A DNA stretch of 64,000 nt from Escarpia spicata (taxonomy: Eukaryota > Annelida > Polychaeta > Sabellida > Siboglinidae). Positions within the stretch are counted from its first letter, which is position 1; each line of letters starts with the position of its first letter. Below are positions 37,201 to 42,100 of this stretch, piece by piece. The notes beneath the pieces are model-generated. The model was not told the DNA's origin. It saw only the letters and a program-made list of their open reading frames with translations, and searched no databases. A program made the position numbers and the translations under genes. The stretch is taken from assembly GCA_963995525.1 (NCBI GenBank), contig OZ023209.1:8554388-8618387 (forward strand). The letters run 5' to 3'.

Positions 37201-37780
37201 AACAGTCAGATATTGGTCAATTCCATTATAAGATTAAAGAGTAAGATTTCTTTGCATCTGTTCCAACTGATAGGATATTTTATTGTATTGACAGATGGCA
37301 GTGATAACACAGTTTCAATAGCAATACATGTTAATGTGCACTTGCCACATTGATAAAGGTTAAGTTCTTATACAGTGTATAGCGCAGTATGCAGTCCTTA
37401 GGAATGCTCAAAGCGCTTTACACTTTACTCCCTGGTAACCCTGTTCAAACGAACATTATCTTGATTTCTTTGAGAAGCATTCACACTGATGGGTAGATGC
37501 CGATAAATGCAACTATTACACTGTTACACTATTACACTGTTACGCACTAGTTTTTCTGGCTAGGAATCTATAAGCTATGTACACATTGGCTAATCGATTT
37601 GTGACTGTAATCACTTAGCTAAATTGCCCACCCTCCCAAAACCAACCCTATTGAGATAACGCCTACCTTTCTTTGCAGGATCATATTGATAGCATCAAGA
37701 GAAGTCTGCAATGCGCTACATTCTCCGGGGGCTGCCTGGCTCATAGACGGCCCCACATCTAGCACTATTGCTACCGCTTC
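10042..37780 (-). CDS. XRCC5: XRCC5 / Ku80, DNA end-joining protein (18 exons found)
   Basis: Ku80 pairs with Ku70, forms a ring on DNA ends in the nucleus, and recruits the non-homologous end-joining machinery. The exons, read from high to low coordinates, give the Ku80 domains in order: vWA-like alpha/beta domain (VLDVGPSMS start, LIVFGT, LILLTD), DNA-binding beta-barrel (GLRYGSTLVPF, LGFT, the HIKANYE strand), C-terminal arm, a linker with basic NLS-like KRPRI, the helical C-terminal domain, and an acidic tail. Placed exons encode about 700 residues; with the two missing pieces this gives roughly 750, against 732 in human. Phases agree at every placed junction between neighbours. The first coding exon is uncertain, and one exon between 34389 and 28433 was not found. 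The gene is head to head with AGPS. Introns are swollen by transposons and minisatellites. Confidence 0.95.
10230..11260. repeat. Degenerate GTCAACATAACACAAGTCAC tandem repeat
   Basis: In the last XRCC5 intron the motif AATGTCACAGTTGTCAAC followed by ATAACACAAGTCACAC recurs imperfectly at about 10237-10375 and 10888-11255. The two blocks are separated by a LINE 3' end (10378-10886). This suggests one array split by the insertion. Confidence 0.7.
10378..10886 (+). mobile_element. LINE 3' end (CR1/L2-like fragment)
   Basis: One frame, from about 10379 to the stop near 10568, reads LRSTSQPHLLFVP, FTVCSAVLWNNLPPTLR, then LQVFKTLLKTHLF. This is the usual C-terminus of L2/CR1-type RTs (VAAPKLWNSLP, FKSLLKTHLF). 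It is followed by an AT-rich UTR with GCGCCCGAGGGCAATTTTAA and a (TTTA)n tail ending about 10886. Heavily 5'-truncated. It sits inside a degenerate tandem repeat. Confidence 0.75.
11767..11863 (-). CDS. XRCC5: XRCC5 exon (C-terminal domain)
   Basis: Encodes SEPGVFNDFLRQLKTQL then RRDFWEDIVT, matching the helical C-terminal domain of Ku80 (FNNFLKALQEK, FWEIVVQDG in human). Acceptor CAATAG, donor ACAG/GTAGGC; enters in phase 0 and leaves in phase 1. Confidence 0.92.
12237..12349 (-). CDS. XRCC5: XRCC5 exon (C-terminal domain)
   Basis: Encodes CRMMHERIVTLVMDSFGS then YGKALDCLKVARGAAVK, matching human LINHIEQFLDTNE and SIDCIRAFREEAIK. Acceptor TTTTTCAG, donor AAG/GTAATA. Confidence 0.93.
12878..12950 (-). 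CDS. XRCC5: XRCC5 exon (start of C-terminal domain)
   Basis: Encodes VGSAKPIEDFNSLINRQDED then HFEE, matching human VGSVNPAENFRVLVKQK and FEEA. Acceptor TTTGCAG, donor GAAG/GTATCT, phase 1 out. Confidence 0.92.
12990..14530. repeat. 25-bp minisatellite
   Basis: About 60 tandem copies of a 25-bp unit (GAATGTTGGAGCTAGGACCT followed by TCATA, varying to TCTTA, TCACA, TTATA). Copies at both ends are degenerate; the centre is most uniform. It fills the XRCC5 intron between the exons at 14826 and 12950, coming within about 40 bp of the latter's acceptor. Confidence 0.97.
14826..14922 (-). CDS. XRCC5: XRCC5 exon (linker with basic cluster)
   Basis: Encodes ERGADEPAAKRPRIDTSLVT, then GIADLVNDTVTE. 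The AAKRPRID stretch parallels human TAKKLKTEQ and looks like a nuclear localisation signal. Acceptor TTGCAG before AGAGAGAGG; a two-base carry from the previous exon keeps the frame (DDG-ERG). Confidence 0.92.
15462..15652 (-). CDS. XRCC5: XRCC5 exon (C-terminal arm)
   Basis: Encodes CIQHRALNPDDPLPPLCPQV, then EAYLKPPQEV and VANVFVKDD. This matches human LHRALHPREPLPP, MLNPPAEVTTK and AQEIFQDNHED. Donor GATGG/GTAAG. The acceptor is TTTTGCAG, but the bases upstream of it belong to the 23-bp minisatellite, leaving almost no C in the tract. Confidence 0.95.
15661..15968. repeat. 23-bp minisatellite
   Basis: About 13 copies of CCAATACATCACCACATTCC plus CAA. It begins 8 bp above the XRCC5 exon at 15462-15652, so on the minus strand it forms the sequence just upstream of that exon's 3' splice site. 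Confidence 0.93.
16159..16234 (-). CDS. XRCC5: XRCC5 exon
   Basis: Encodes DEDEGEKGALNPKLMFNPYL then QRLYQ, matching human LFPTTKIPNPRFQRLFQ. Acceptor TTTACAG, donor CAG/GTGGGG. Confidence 0.93.
16262..16560 (-). repeat. SINE family copy 2 (fullest)
   Basis: Minus-strand reading shows a box-B-like AGGTTTGAATTCTGTG, the core GTTCACTCAGCTGTATGAAT, and a tail TACTGCGCTATGTAAGAA. It shares core and tail with the copies at 3.6 kb and 37.4 kb. It lies in an XRCC5 intron. Confidence 0.7.
16973..17027 (-). CDS. XRCC5: XRCC5 exon
   Basis: Encodes (S)DEQLKLMDDLLENMDLSF, matching human EAQLNAVDALIDSMSL. Acceptor TCTTTAG, donor CAG/GTAAGT; phases 1 in and 2 out. Confidence 0.92.
17117..17205. repeat. 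Tandem duplication of 46 bp
   Basis: The stretch TATATCGCACTGGTTACAAT through GAACATGAC occurs twice in a row inside a short XRCC5 intron, with one mismatch seen (TGGTT against TAGTT). Confidence 0.85.
17231..17336 (-). CDS. XRCC5: XRCC5 exon
   Basis: Encodes CLFYNEIPFSEDLRQFCFGS then LPLTDESASKKSAPS. Matches human [20 protein letters not shown]. Donor CCG/GTGAGT, acceptor CTTACAG. Confidence 0.95.
17647..17784 (-). CDS. XRCC5: XRCC5 exon (beta-barrel/pillar)
   Basis: Encodes AAKVALSAFIQALYETDTVM, then IVRRVYNNSS and KLGCLVPHIKANYE. Matches human [29 protein letters not shown] and VAFPHIKHNYE. Donor GAG/GTCAGT, acceptor TTTGCAG. Confidence 0.96.
17990..18200 (-). repeat. Unnamed interspersed repeat, copy 1
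   Basis: On the minus strand TTGTTGAAATATCTCCAGCA then GTTTTTGATTTATTGCT matches 27900-28010 on the plus strand, with scattered mismatches over about 200 bp. Both copies are in XRCC5 introns. No terminal motifs or coding frame identified. Confidence 0.65.
18542..18604 (-). CDS. XRCC5: XRCC5 exon (beta-barrel)
   Basis: Encodes VPRHHLLGDSTLAIVADKTD then E, 21 codons, phase 0 at both ends. Matches human RRFFMGNQVLKVFAARDDE. Acceptor CATAAAG, donor GAG/GTAACT. Confidence 0.92.
19306..19415 (-). CDS. XRCC5: XRCC5 exon (beta-barrel)
   Basis: Encodes LRYGSTLVPFSADDKEAMKV, then SAKCLKVLGFTKTKN. Matches human [20 protein letters not shown] and KCFSVLGFCKSSQ. Acceptor GTTTCAG, donor AAT/GTCAGT. It lies immediately downstream, in XRCC5 sense, of the YR retrotransposon. 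Confidence 0.95.
19884..20248 (-). repeat. YR element repeat B2
   Basis: 365 bp, nearly identical to 20667-21031 (one difference seen: CAACATCATT against CAACCTCATT). It contains an inverted repeat AAATGTGGGCTCT / AGAGCCCACATTT about 60 bp apart, a possible stem-loop. A third, diverged copy lies at 63354-63746 in reverse orientation. Confidence 0.9.
20249..20431 (-). other. Unassigned segment between A2 and B2
   Basis: 183 bp with no copy next to A1 or B1. Short inverted repeat GGTGGAAGAG (near 20269) / CTCTTCCACC (near 20368). It may be a part of A lost from the left copy, or a later insertion. Confidence 0.5.
20432..20669 (-). repeat. YR element repeat A2
   Basis: 238 bp matching 27319-27540 except for a 16-bp stretch (TTGGCTCCTTGCGCCA) present here and absent there. 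Directly abuts B1. Confidence 0.92.
20667..21057 (-). repeat. YR element repeat B1
   Basis: Shares 365 bp with B2. The further 26 bp (to 21057, CACCGGTCACCAAAACATGT and on) match the solo copy at 63354-63380 but not B2. It lies just 3' of the recombinase ORF. Confidence 0.9.
21104..22054 (-). CDS. Tyrosine recombinase of YR retrotransposon
   Basis: 316 residues. Joins the circular DNA copy of the element to the genome by site-specific strand exchange, leaving no target duplication. Catalytic residues are visible: Arg in AYLRIGEM, the HSFRIG box (His-x-x-Arg), Trp in GRW, and the nucleophile Tyr in KKYIRIA at the very C-terminus. An N-terminal SAM-like domain (SSRLHYERAWKKLITF) precedes it. 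The start overlaps the RT ORF end by 67 nt in the -1 frame, so it is probably made by frameshift, reinitiation or splicing. It ends 47 nt before B1. No stop or missing catalytic residue is seen, so activity is possible. Confidence 0.93.
   Translation of the reverse strand: MGEHQPGRHPVQRVPSRLRESLTTLMQASLAPSSRLHYERAWKKLITFHDSLSLPTMLPVSVPMMLLFIAHLHADGSAPASIVSTVSAVAYFHKSRGFADPSHCFAVSKVLAGVRSIGAVPDVRLPITLPVLARLVQALPTVFSSRYKCLMLRAMMVLAFKAYLRIGEMVPRSRSMVQGCLRVGDVLLSGDLVTISFRRFKHSTLQGPQSLQVKGESLPGTAIYLASFLREFRQARGPGHALLFAYPDGSPMLRREFDVSLKQLLVFCGYDTSAFKGHSFRIGAATAAALRGESDAQIRAAGRWTSDAFKKYIRIA
21988..23778 (-). CDS. Reverse transcriptase - RNase H of YR retrotransposon
   Basis: 596 residues. RT copies the element RNA; RNase H removes the template. 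RT motifs: PLGVVPKK and FRMIHHLSYP near residue 150, AKVDIESAFR (first catalytic Asp), VLPMGCSSSCSIFE, and VIDDFLLL (catalytic Asp pair in xIDD form), then FLGIIID. RNase H follows: LHTDAAGGIGYGA (Asp), LELYPIV (Glu), FFTDNEA (Asp) and HIPGRCNILAD (Asp). This RT-RH type is typical of DIRS/Ngaro elements; there is no protease or integrase. It overlaps the Gag ORF by 200 nt in the +1 frame; the Met at 23778 is simply the first in the frame, and the real protein may start by frameshift or splicing. Confidence 0.94.
   Translation of the reverse strand: MLSTKGRCATVPLVGTSTSVRYAAAPTRLSGASKLTGSPLAPATHRFSVPQVDRRLPVGPPRGTEGKLPSPVSTAALGQLLQGYDSTMIEYLLQGFTSGFSIGCIGLPPQLNVGMRNLKSADEFPGVIDHKLSKELGLGRVLGPFEVPPPLRNYIISPLGVVPKKAAGEFRMIHHLSYPEGSSVNDFIPKEFSSVRYATIYDAIEFIKHSPRLVYMAKVDIESAFRIIPIAPADRPLLGFRWRGQFFMDAVLPMGCSSSCSIFERFSTALEWAAKVKLGVTEVIHVIDDFLLLANSFEKCNDDMQAFISMCDQIGVPLAHEKTCGPSTSISFLGIIIDTVQMHARLPEDKLNKARTLLLSFLAKQKVTLKELQSLIGVLSFASEVVVPGRPFLRRLIDQTLGASRPHYHIRLTRQTKLDLGVWLEFLQHFNGKAFFLDENFLTGDFLQLHTDAAGGIGYGALYGTEWFCGLWPVAWRSHNVAVLELYPIVAAVHVWGNAWENKSVCFFTDNEALVPIINNQTSREPHIMALIRPLVLACLRFNINFAARHIPGRCNILADKLSRSQVGEFHELAPWANTSPVDIPYSVSPAGLGSL
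23579..24901 (-). CDS. Gag-like zinc-knuckle protein of YR retrotransposon
   Basis: 440 residues. Expected to package element RNA. The N-terminal half is Pro/Ala/Ser-rich with low complexity; a central region (residues about 200-330, KIWAGEFIDLTLLLKP, FGQWGQAFQMYMSVYLLQPA) resembles the conserved nucleocapsid-side domain of DIRS/Ngaro ORF1. The C-terminus has a Cys/His cluster CFAFNKGEMCNSATCRYVH then CQICGGAHPVVRCF, fitting one or two zinc knuckles. It ends beyond the RT start in a different frame. Upstream lies the 110-bp array, which may hold the promoter. Function is inferred from motif and position. Confidence 0.82.
   Translation of the reverse strand: MFAACLQPEHPEDAAVRHVAIHKCDTRSRTRAAMTATAPPSSSGRTVPTPAPASSPPVSMGLPPPQCAVPQNFEDAPGLRAVVDTTYGPVVSRSAWEQDIERRVITSERMLGEIHAMVQALRPTPVVSAASAAMGSAAQVVSADAPEVEWRRAVPLLPTAAEPGCAVPPQPVAADAPWATVDTFFPGNVSGPLSEATQNLISSCTSTALPLDSQIPDALRAKIWAGEFIDLTLLLKPTGAQQQEYALAINKVVGNPTLCVSPAKPKDSVLTFGQWGQAFQMYMSVYLLQPANLPSAVKMLKYMEIVRGLAVEGGNWRSYDEAFRTMRHRWGWAWDSISWELWMKASQSQTGRRLSTGPPFHGQGRARPQASSPCFAFNKGEMCNSATCRYVHKCQICGGAHPVVRCFKAHGKSPRPSNPPFFSPPGGPSAASRSPSWHRR
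25140..26300 (-). repeat. 110-bp tandem array inside YR element
   Basis: About ten copies of a ~110-bp unit around TGTTGATATGCAAAAAACTG, two alternating subtypes giving a ~221-bp higher-order unit between 25375 and 26275; one unit (about 25700-25770) is shortened. It lies between the SGNH and Gag ORFs. The short Cys-rich open frames in it come from the repeat and are not credible proteins. By position it could carry transcription signals for Gag-Pol, which is inference. Confidence 0.88.
26489..27103 (-). CDS. SGNH-hydrolase domain protein of YR retrotransposon
   Basis: 204 residues. SGNH hydrolases are Ser-His-Asp esterases/lipases. Block I is ILVLGHSYVYW (Ser nucleophile in a GHS rather than GDS setting), block III is GGNDISG (Asn), and block V is DGTHFTDIG near residue 180 (Asp and His). 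The Gly block is less clear (GIRGARVATL). It lies inside the element, between A1 and the tandem array, on the same strand as gag-pol. SGNH-type ORFs have been described in some Ngaro-group elements; the substrate and role are unknown. Placement 5' of gag is the notable point. It starts about 215 nt inside A1. Confidence 0.85.
   Translation of the reverse strand: MSVNSPCKILVLGHSYVYWVGAFVQSANPKPAGLFGDFEVNGRPCEVSYEGIRGARVATLMAPAVISRIVACRADVVVLHIGGNDISGRLASTPVMIALDTQRLARRLLDSGVQRVAICQVCRRNAWRGVSFEEGAARVVEVNRYLEAFCKDSEGVFFWRHKRLWNSIREVFRKDGTHFTDIGNFRFYRSLRGAMISAVRQIYG
27319..27540 (-). repeat. YR element repeat A1 (5' end)
   Basis: 222 bp, the left partner of A2 in element sense. It matches 20432-20669 except for a 16-bp deletion. 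Its outer edge is at TTCCCATTT, the same point where A2 meets B1. Confidence 0.92.
27598..27790. repeat. Possible pogo/Tigger-type MITE
   Basis: Begins TACAGTGAAACCTCACTATT and ends near GACCATAAGGCGGGGTTT. The CAGTGAAACCTC start resembles pogo/Tigger termini, but the right end does not pair cleanly. Weak. Confidence 0.35.
27880..28060 (+). repeat. Unnamed interspersed repeat, copy 2
   Basis: Matches the minus strand of 17990-18200 (TTGTTGAAATATCTCCAGTA and on). See the first copy. Confidence 0.65.
28301..28433 (-). CDS. XRCC5: XRCC5 exon
   Basis: Encodes VKEAKPKTFKNVYAKNATAE then VQRSRTHHLNDDAETEVDKS and DVVD. Matches human [33 protein letters not shown]. Acceptor TTTTCAG; donor GATG/GTTCGT is weak but gives the correct frame into LRYGS. 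Enters in phase 0, which does not fit the phase-1 end of the exon at 34389, so an exon is missing between them. Confidence 0.93.
28985..29270. repeat. 36-bp minisatellite, first block
   Basis: About eight copies of ACCCTTTCTATCCCAACTAC followed by AACTTTTCACGTAGTT. The unit length (36 = 12 codons) leaves a long minus-strand open frame (KSCSWDRKGNYV repeats), but this is not a protein-coding signature. The same array resumes at 30052. Confidence 0.95.
29271..30052 (+). mobile_element. L2-like LINE 3' end inserted in minisatellite
   Basis: Reading frames give HILPVLIALHWLPV, YKILVLTFRAMHDLAPEYIN then, after a likely indel, TAPHLWNDLPDCLRLIDPLE and FKSHLKTYLFKAAF. These are standard C-terminal pieces of L2/CR1-type RTs. 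The 3' UTR ends CGGCGCTTTATAAATAAAAT then TATTATT, the usual tail of invertebrate L2 elements. It interrupts the 36-bp array, which continues on both sides. Confidence 0.85.
30052..30591. repeat. 36-bp minisatellite, second block
   Basis: About 15 copies of the same unit as 28985-29270. Several copies have the TTCAAC variant, which puts a TGA into the minus-strand frame. Confidence 0.95.
31050..31912 (-). mobile_element. CR1/Jockey-like LINE, 5'-truncated copy
   Basis: Second copy of the element at 1-2085, in an XRCC5 intron and on the same strand as the gene. It starts at DEITSKVLKFADDTKVF and keeps the four-A run that the first copy has lengthened. It lacks 81 nt in frame (27 codons between IQAWR and YEIRL). 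The 3' end carries the same TTGTTAAATC direct repeat. The ORF upstream of 31912 is unrelated sequence. Confidence 0.93.
31260..31912 (-). pseudogene. Truncated LINE RT C-terminus
   Basis: Open frame covering FADDTK to SFSQRTVN, about 215 residues of RT thumb and C-terminal domain. The frame stops at 31248 because TGG has become TAA in the WNRL motif (the sister copy reads VNEWNRL). Dead through 5' truncation, the internal deletion and this stop. Confidence 0.85.
32079..32992. other. XRCC5 intron, no exon found
   Basis: About 0.9 kb scanned on the minus strand for the missing Ku80 exon (a WPCRLTIGS-like stretch). None seen. Confidence 0.4.
33001..34142 (-). mobile_element. Non-autonomous hAT element with zinc-finger ORF
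   Basis: Bounded by CAGGGTTC at 33001 and GAACCCTG ending 34142, and flanked by a perfect 8-bp target duplication ATACCAAC (32993-33000 and 34143-34150), the hAT signature. Subterminal repeats of TTCAAGGGTTTTCAAGGGTT type sit at both ends (33030-33085 and 34015-34125). Inside is a BED/hAT-type zinc-finger ORF but no transposase core, so it is a deletion derivative. It lies in an XRCC5 intron. Confidence 0.92.
33484..33702 (-). CDS. hAT-type zinc-finger remnant
   Basis: 72 residues starting MAPEKGNCKFKDEWL. Cys-x2-Cys in ARCQFCAK, then SLDSHVKSAKH with two His, and W in YKEWV: the N-terminal DNA-binding finger seen in hAT transposases and hAT-derived host proteins. The RNase H-like catalytic core is absent. 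Could be expressed as a small DNA-binding protein, but nothing shows this. Confidence 0.65.
   Translation of the reverse strand: MAPEKGNCKFKDEWLAIAEYKEWVCRDPTGIVRSARCQFCAKSINIGNGGRYSLDSHVKSAKHKNSVSAKHN
34192..34231. repeat. (TA)n microsatellite
   Basis: About 19 TA dinucleotides in an XRCC5 intron. Confidence 0.9.
34389..34609 (-). CDS. XRCC5: XRCC5 exon (end of vWA domain)
   Basis: Encodes GPELDGDSDDGDGDGAGAGA, then a Gly/Pro-rich loop and KTAQQKRGEALLKEMVSKVD, GESYSFGYD. Matches the human loop after FFLPFSLGKEDGSGD and ITEQQKEGLEIVKMVM, EIYSFSES. The Asp/Gly loop is expanded. Acceptor TTAACAG is clear; the donor GATG/GTGTCA is my choice and less sure, since the frame continues to a stop at 34351. 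Confidence 0.85.
35573..35698 (-). CDS. XRCC5: XRCC5 exon (vWA domain)
   Basis: Encodes GRKGLGGKRLILLTDMGGEF then DDDRLDDITTSMKDAQIELN V. Matches human [20 protein letters not shown]. Donor CAT/GTGAGT, acceptor TTTTAG. Confidence 0.95.
36309..36357 (-). CDS. XRCC5: XRCC5 exon (vWA domain)
   Basis: Short 49-nt exon encoding VLDALVVAMDHLMKAIQ, matching human LDALIVSMDVIQHET. Donor ACA/GTAAGT, acceptor GATCAG. Confidence 0.92.
36715..36901 (-). CDS. XRCC5: XRCC5 exon (vWA domain)
   Basis: Encodes LFSESKDEVSLIVFGTSDTA, then SGYENICVARPLAPVDWSIL and NEVQPGTVSAD. Matches human [20 protein letters not shown] and KIQPGSQQAD. Acceptor CTTGCAG, donor GATG/GTATCC. Confidence 0.96.
37358..37490 (-). 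repeat. SINE family copy 3
   Basis: Minus-strand tail part: TTACTCCCTG-, AAAGCGCTTTGAGCATTCC- and GCGCTATACACTG-like stretches match the copy at 16262-16560. The core upstream is missing. Confidence 0.6.
37667..37780 (-). CDS. XRCC5: XRCC5 second coding exon (start of vWA domain)
   Basis: Encodes EAVAIVLDVGPSMSQAAPGE, then CSALQTSLDAINMILQRK; 38 codons, phase 0 both ends. Matches human AAVVLCMDVGFTMSNS. Donor AAG/GTAGGC, acceptor TTAACAG. The initiator Met must be in an upstream exon. Confidence 0.95.
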
Positions 37781-38360
37781 CTGTTAAAAAAGTACATTCA
37801 GACAAATTCGATCAAAGTTCTATACTAATCATGTATGTTATTTTTACGCTCAGATACAGAGTACAACTCTGTTGAAGCGTGTTGACAATAAAATGCTAAG
37901 ACTTATATAATGATTAGCGCAAGTACTAAAATGTGAGTAACAAAATTAAACATATATAAAGGGTAAAATTTCATTAAAAAAATGTACAAAGCAAATCTAC
38001 CAGGGTTCGCAAAAATTATCAAAATTATTAAACTGTACATCGGAGTGTTCGGACTGGCTGACTCACAACCAACTAGTAGAAACAAATGTGATTTTATAGA
38101 ACCAATTGCAAAGTCATCAGAAGAGATGACTGCAGTCTAATCATGGGCAGCAAACAGCTGCACTGAACAAGATGATGCAGGCAAGAGTTGAACCCCGACC
38201 GCGATGAACGACTGGACGGTGACGCATTGTTGGACGATGGACTTTTCATTAGCATTTCCTTTCCCGAAACCGAAAGAGCAACCAGTAACATTGCTGGCGT
38301 TTGGTAACTTGCTAACATAATCACTGATACAGGGATAACACAACTGCGATGGGATAGCAC

Positions 38361-38408
38361 CTGACAATGTATGTAACACACGCATGTATTTTTTTCCCTG
38401 TTGCACAT
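38361..38408 (-). CDS. XRCC5: Candidate XRCC5 first coding exon
   Basis: A 48-nt stretch MCNREKNTCVCYIHCQ ends at a possible donor CAG/GTGCTA in phase 0, which fits the next exon. But Ku80 N-termini are usually short and lack this Cys-rich lead, so it is only a candidate. The true first exon may lie further upstream. Confidence 0.25.
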
Positions 38409-39723
38409 GGTTACTAGGCGGGGCTACTTATCGTAACCGGATGTAAACATTTACATGCTCCGCGTTCTGTAAAAATATTTAACTGCATGTGATAACTTGC
38501 TATCATATTGTCTGTTATTGTTCTATTCCAACACAACACTCAACTAGCATAAGTTAATTCATATAATCACAGCTAGTCCAAAGGGACTTCTCTTCTAAAC
38601 GTGGACTAGTCTGATCATTGAAACTACTCGTCCCGGATGATCGGACGCCTCTCGTTTTGCAGCCTGCATATTATATATACAATATGACATTGTCGACAGT
38701 AAATAGACAATAAAACATTAAGAATAAATTGCAAAATAATGCGCTGGCTAGTATAGTAGTACACAGTTAAAATAATAGTAATAATAAAATTATGTACAGA
38801 ACAGACAAACACATTTGAACACAACTTCTGAAAGGGTATCTGAAAGAACCTATTCAGTTGACAATTCTTTCAATACCGATAAAAGTAGTGACTTAGTACT
38901 GGTAATCCAACTTATCCATGACACCAATGAATAGGTATGGGGCGAGAGGGTCTCCTTGAAGAACTCCTGCATTAATCACAAAATTAGGAGTTTCCCATTC
39001 ACAAGCAAGAAAAGCAGAGGTGCTCAATGAAATACTTCACTTTTGAATCTCAAATAGTGTCCCACTGTTAACCACTGCAGTTGTGGGTAACGCATGCTTG
39101 AAATAAGTGATAACAGTGCATGTTGATGCAAACTGGGTGCTATTTTGGGCTCAAACATGCACCAAGATGCAACATTTTTATAACATAAAATACAAAATTA
39201 GTAAAAATGCCTAGGATGTTGTGGAATGATAGAATTAATTATTAACGCACAACGCATGAGCCAAGGTATCAACTTTTGGAGAAAAAAAAATGTAGTAATA
39301 GCGGAAAATCAAATTCTACACAAGTATACTTATACACATTCGGGGCGATATTTTATTTTCTCACCTAACCATGAAAACGACCACCTACAGCCGCCAAACT
39401 TCTCCTCACATATCTTACATACATATACATACACTACGTTACCCAAAAAATATTTTACATTTCTACCACGATCAAATGTCAAAAAACAAACTCTAGTACA
39501 ACTTGACTTCTACGGCGGCAAATATCCGTTGCTCCGCGGTTACCGTAAAATCGATATTGTGTCGAGCTTCACAGAAATTCCGTACAGTGGAGCTATCATT
39601 ACTGCACGCACGTTCGCGCGCGATATAACTATATATAATATATCGTTACTATATATGGGCGCGTTGGTGTGTGTTAGTTATAATACTGACATTGTTTCTG
39701 TTAAAAAGTAACTTGATTAATTA

Positions 39724-40560
39724 TTATTATCAGTATGGTTTGCAGGTAATGAAAGATTTCTACTTAATGTAAAAACAAAATAAGTCTTATGAATAGCCAA
39801 TAAATGTGTTCGTATGTATGTGTGTGTGCGTGTGTGTGTGTGCACGTACACAAATATATTCTTTAGATAAGAAAATTAATATAAATTATTATTCTATTAA
39901 TGAAATATAATGCTACCATGAGATATGTATTAATAATATTAATACATTTTTGGACATTCATTACTTGTTAAGCACAATAAATAAATGATAATTAAATATT
40001 GTGGTAGAAAAATAGTTTTTAACAGTTTGGTCGCATTCTAAAATAATATTAATATCTTAGTGCTTTTTTATTGTTTTTATTGTGGGATGAACGACTTAAA
40101 CAATAACATTCATCTTTTAATTAAGCTCATCATAATTTCGCGGCAGTTACGTTGAATTGCCGTGTTCACCACCAATCGATGTACGGCTGTATCACAAGTA
40201 GTTTCCCTTTACACACAGAGTGGCAGCAAATTTTGCATAATTTGTTCAAACCTGCACTTTTAACGGTGACAAAAAAACTAGCTGGAAATGATGAATGCAT
40301 CTTCTTAGTTGAACTAATTGCGGAAATGACAATTTAACAAAATGTTCACATAAATGAACATATATGATTCATCCTGAATGCCTCCCAAAATTGCGTCATT
40401 CATTGGAGCACCGACTCGTTTGTTGGTCATCAACTGAAAAAGAATTGACCCACAGGAACACAATTATTAACTGGCTATTCATAAGACTTATTTAGTTTTT
40501 TACATTAAGTAGAAACCTTTCATTACCTGCAAACCACACTGATGATAACGTTGCGTTTGC
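39724..40560. repeat. Inverted repeat pair
   Basis: About 75 bp at 39728-39803 (TATGGTTTGCAGGTAATGAA, ATAAGTCTTATGAATAGCCA) recurs in reverse complement at 40474-40556 with a few mismatches. The spacer is about 670 bp. It could be the termini of an unknown element, but no target duplication was found. Confidence 0.7.
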
Positions 40561-40728
40561 GGCTAGCGGTCGACAGGGAAGCATACGGGCACATGTACAC
40601 TCACTCAGTCGTACTAACGATAAGTCAGGTTATACGTTTTCAGTTAATTATATGCGGAAAACCCTACCAATACAAGATCTAATACACAATATATATGGCT
40701 AAGTCTGCTAAATACTACCCAGTTATAA

Positions 40729-40865
40729 ATGTCAGAACGATAGGTTCAGACGGCGGCAGCTATTACAGCAACTGAATTGTAACCGATATATTATAAATGT
40801 CAGAACGATAAGTTCAGACGGCGTCGGCTTATACACAGCAACCGAATTGTAACCGATATATATTC
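40729..40865. repeat. Tandem duplication of about 70 bp
   Basis: AAATGTCAGAACGATAGGTT to GAATTGTAACCGATATAT occurs twice in a row with a few differences (GGCGGCAGC against GGCGTCGGC). Confidence 0.88.
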
Positions 40866-41681
40866 TAAATTCTCCAGACTGACAGTGACACTGACAGTCG
40901 AGACTCGAGACAGACAAGTCAACGGTGACAACCTGTGTCTGTGATTTCTAAAAGTGAAAGGGCTTGACACCTCAGACCTCTTCCTTGATGATGATCACTC
41001 AACGTCAACGAGTGTAAATTAGCCTATCACCAAAACCATGAAAGAGACACACCCAAAGCGAGACTACGCTACTGACCGAAGCCATCCTTCATGGTGTTGT
41101 ACCAGAAAACGTAACAGAAAACACGCGCTGTTTATCATGTTATGACTTATCTGTTATCATTATCCGATTATGTCGCTCATTTCAAGCTAGACCACCCGGC
41201 GACCACCGCTGTGGACCACTGTAGCCAAATGGACCACTGTAACTAAATCACAAATTGGCAGGATAAGATACGTCTCGCCATGGTAACAATATGTTTTAAT
41301 CATACCTTTGATGTCATATTCTGGCTTTAAGGATTGCGTTAATGGGTGGGTTTAAAGATTTGCTGATCGAACAAAATATAAACACCCGCCAACAACAGGC
41401 AATTGGCAAGGCGCGTGCGCGATAATGAGTTCAGGGTCACGTCGGCGGCGATACCGATTCGGCGAAGAAATTATTCGATGTTTCGATGAAAATATATGAT
41501 TGCTTCGGATGTGTTTTGATATTCAGAGAAATAATAGCGGTCGCTTCTGTAGCGCTACCATTTCGCAGCACGAATGTTATTGTATCTGGCTAGGTAATTA
41601 TTTGGTCAGTTATGCGGCGCCACAATACATTTTATTTCTGGAAATAATAATAATAATAACAATCAAATTTAATTCAGACTA

Positions 41682-41684
<3 letters not shown>

Positions 41685-41728
<44 letters not shown>
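41685..41728. repeat. (TA)n microsatellite
   Basis: About 22 TA dinucleotides. A second, shorter one is at 42019-42042. Confidence 0.9.
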
Positions 41729-41730
<2 letters not shown>

Positions 41731-42100
41731 CCTAAGGGCAGCATAGGTCGACCGCTCCATTATGAGAGATAGGATATACAACCTCCGAGAAAACGTCTCC
41801 CAAAATCAAAAAAATCAATTTTATGGTGCAAATAATTATTGATATCATTATATGTCTGGGTATACTACATACACTAACAGTTCAAATTATAAAATAAACG
41901 ATACTGTCTACGCAATCAGGGTCAACACTTTATGCAGACCGGCTCTGGTCTGCCTAAAAACGGTGGTCTGCCTAAGGTGGTCCCTTATGCATATCTGGTC
42001 GACGTATGCTGCTGTTAGGAGTATATATATATATATATATATAAATTTTGTTTTCATATTCTAGTTTCTCGTGGCTTTAGCCATATCATAACACCTTACC

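Larger units (their letters stand above)
38409..42042. other. Intergenic region between XRCC5 and AGPS
   Basis: About 3.6 kb with no supportable gene. It contains an inverted repeat pair, a short tandem duplication, GT-rich and (TA)n microsatellites, and presumably the XRCC5 promoter. The open frame at 39226-39711 is unrecognised and AT-rich. Confidence 0.45.

Noticed and set aside
39226..39711. 161-residue plus-strand ORF as an intergenic gene
   Set aside because: No recognisable domain, AT-driven composition, no splice context; not supportable.
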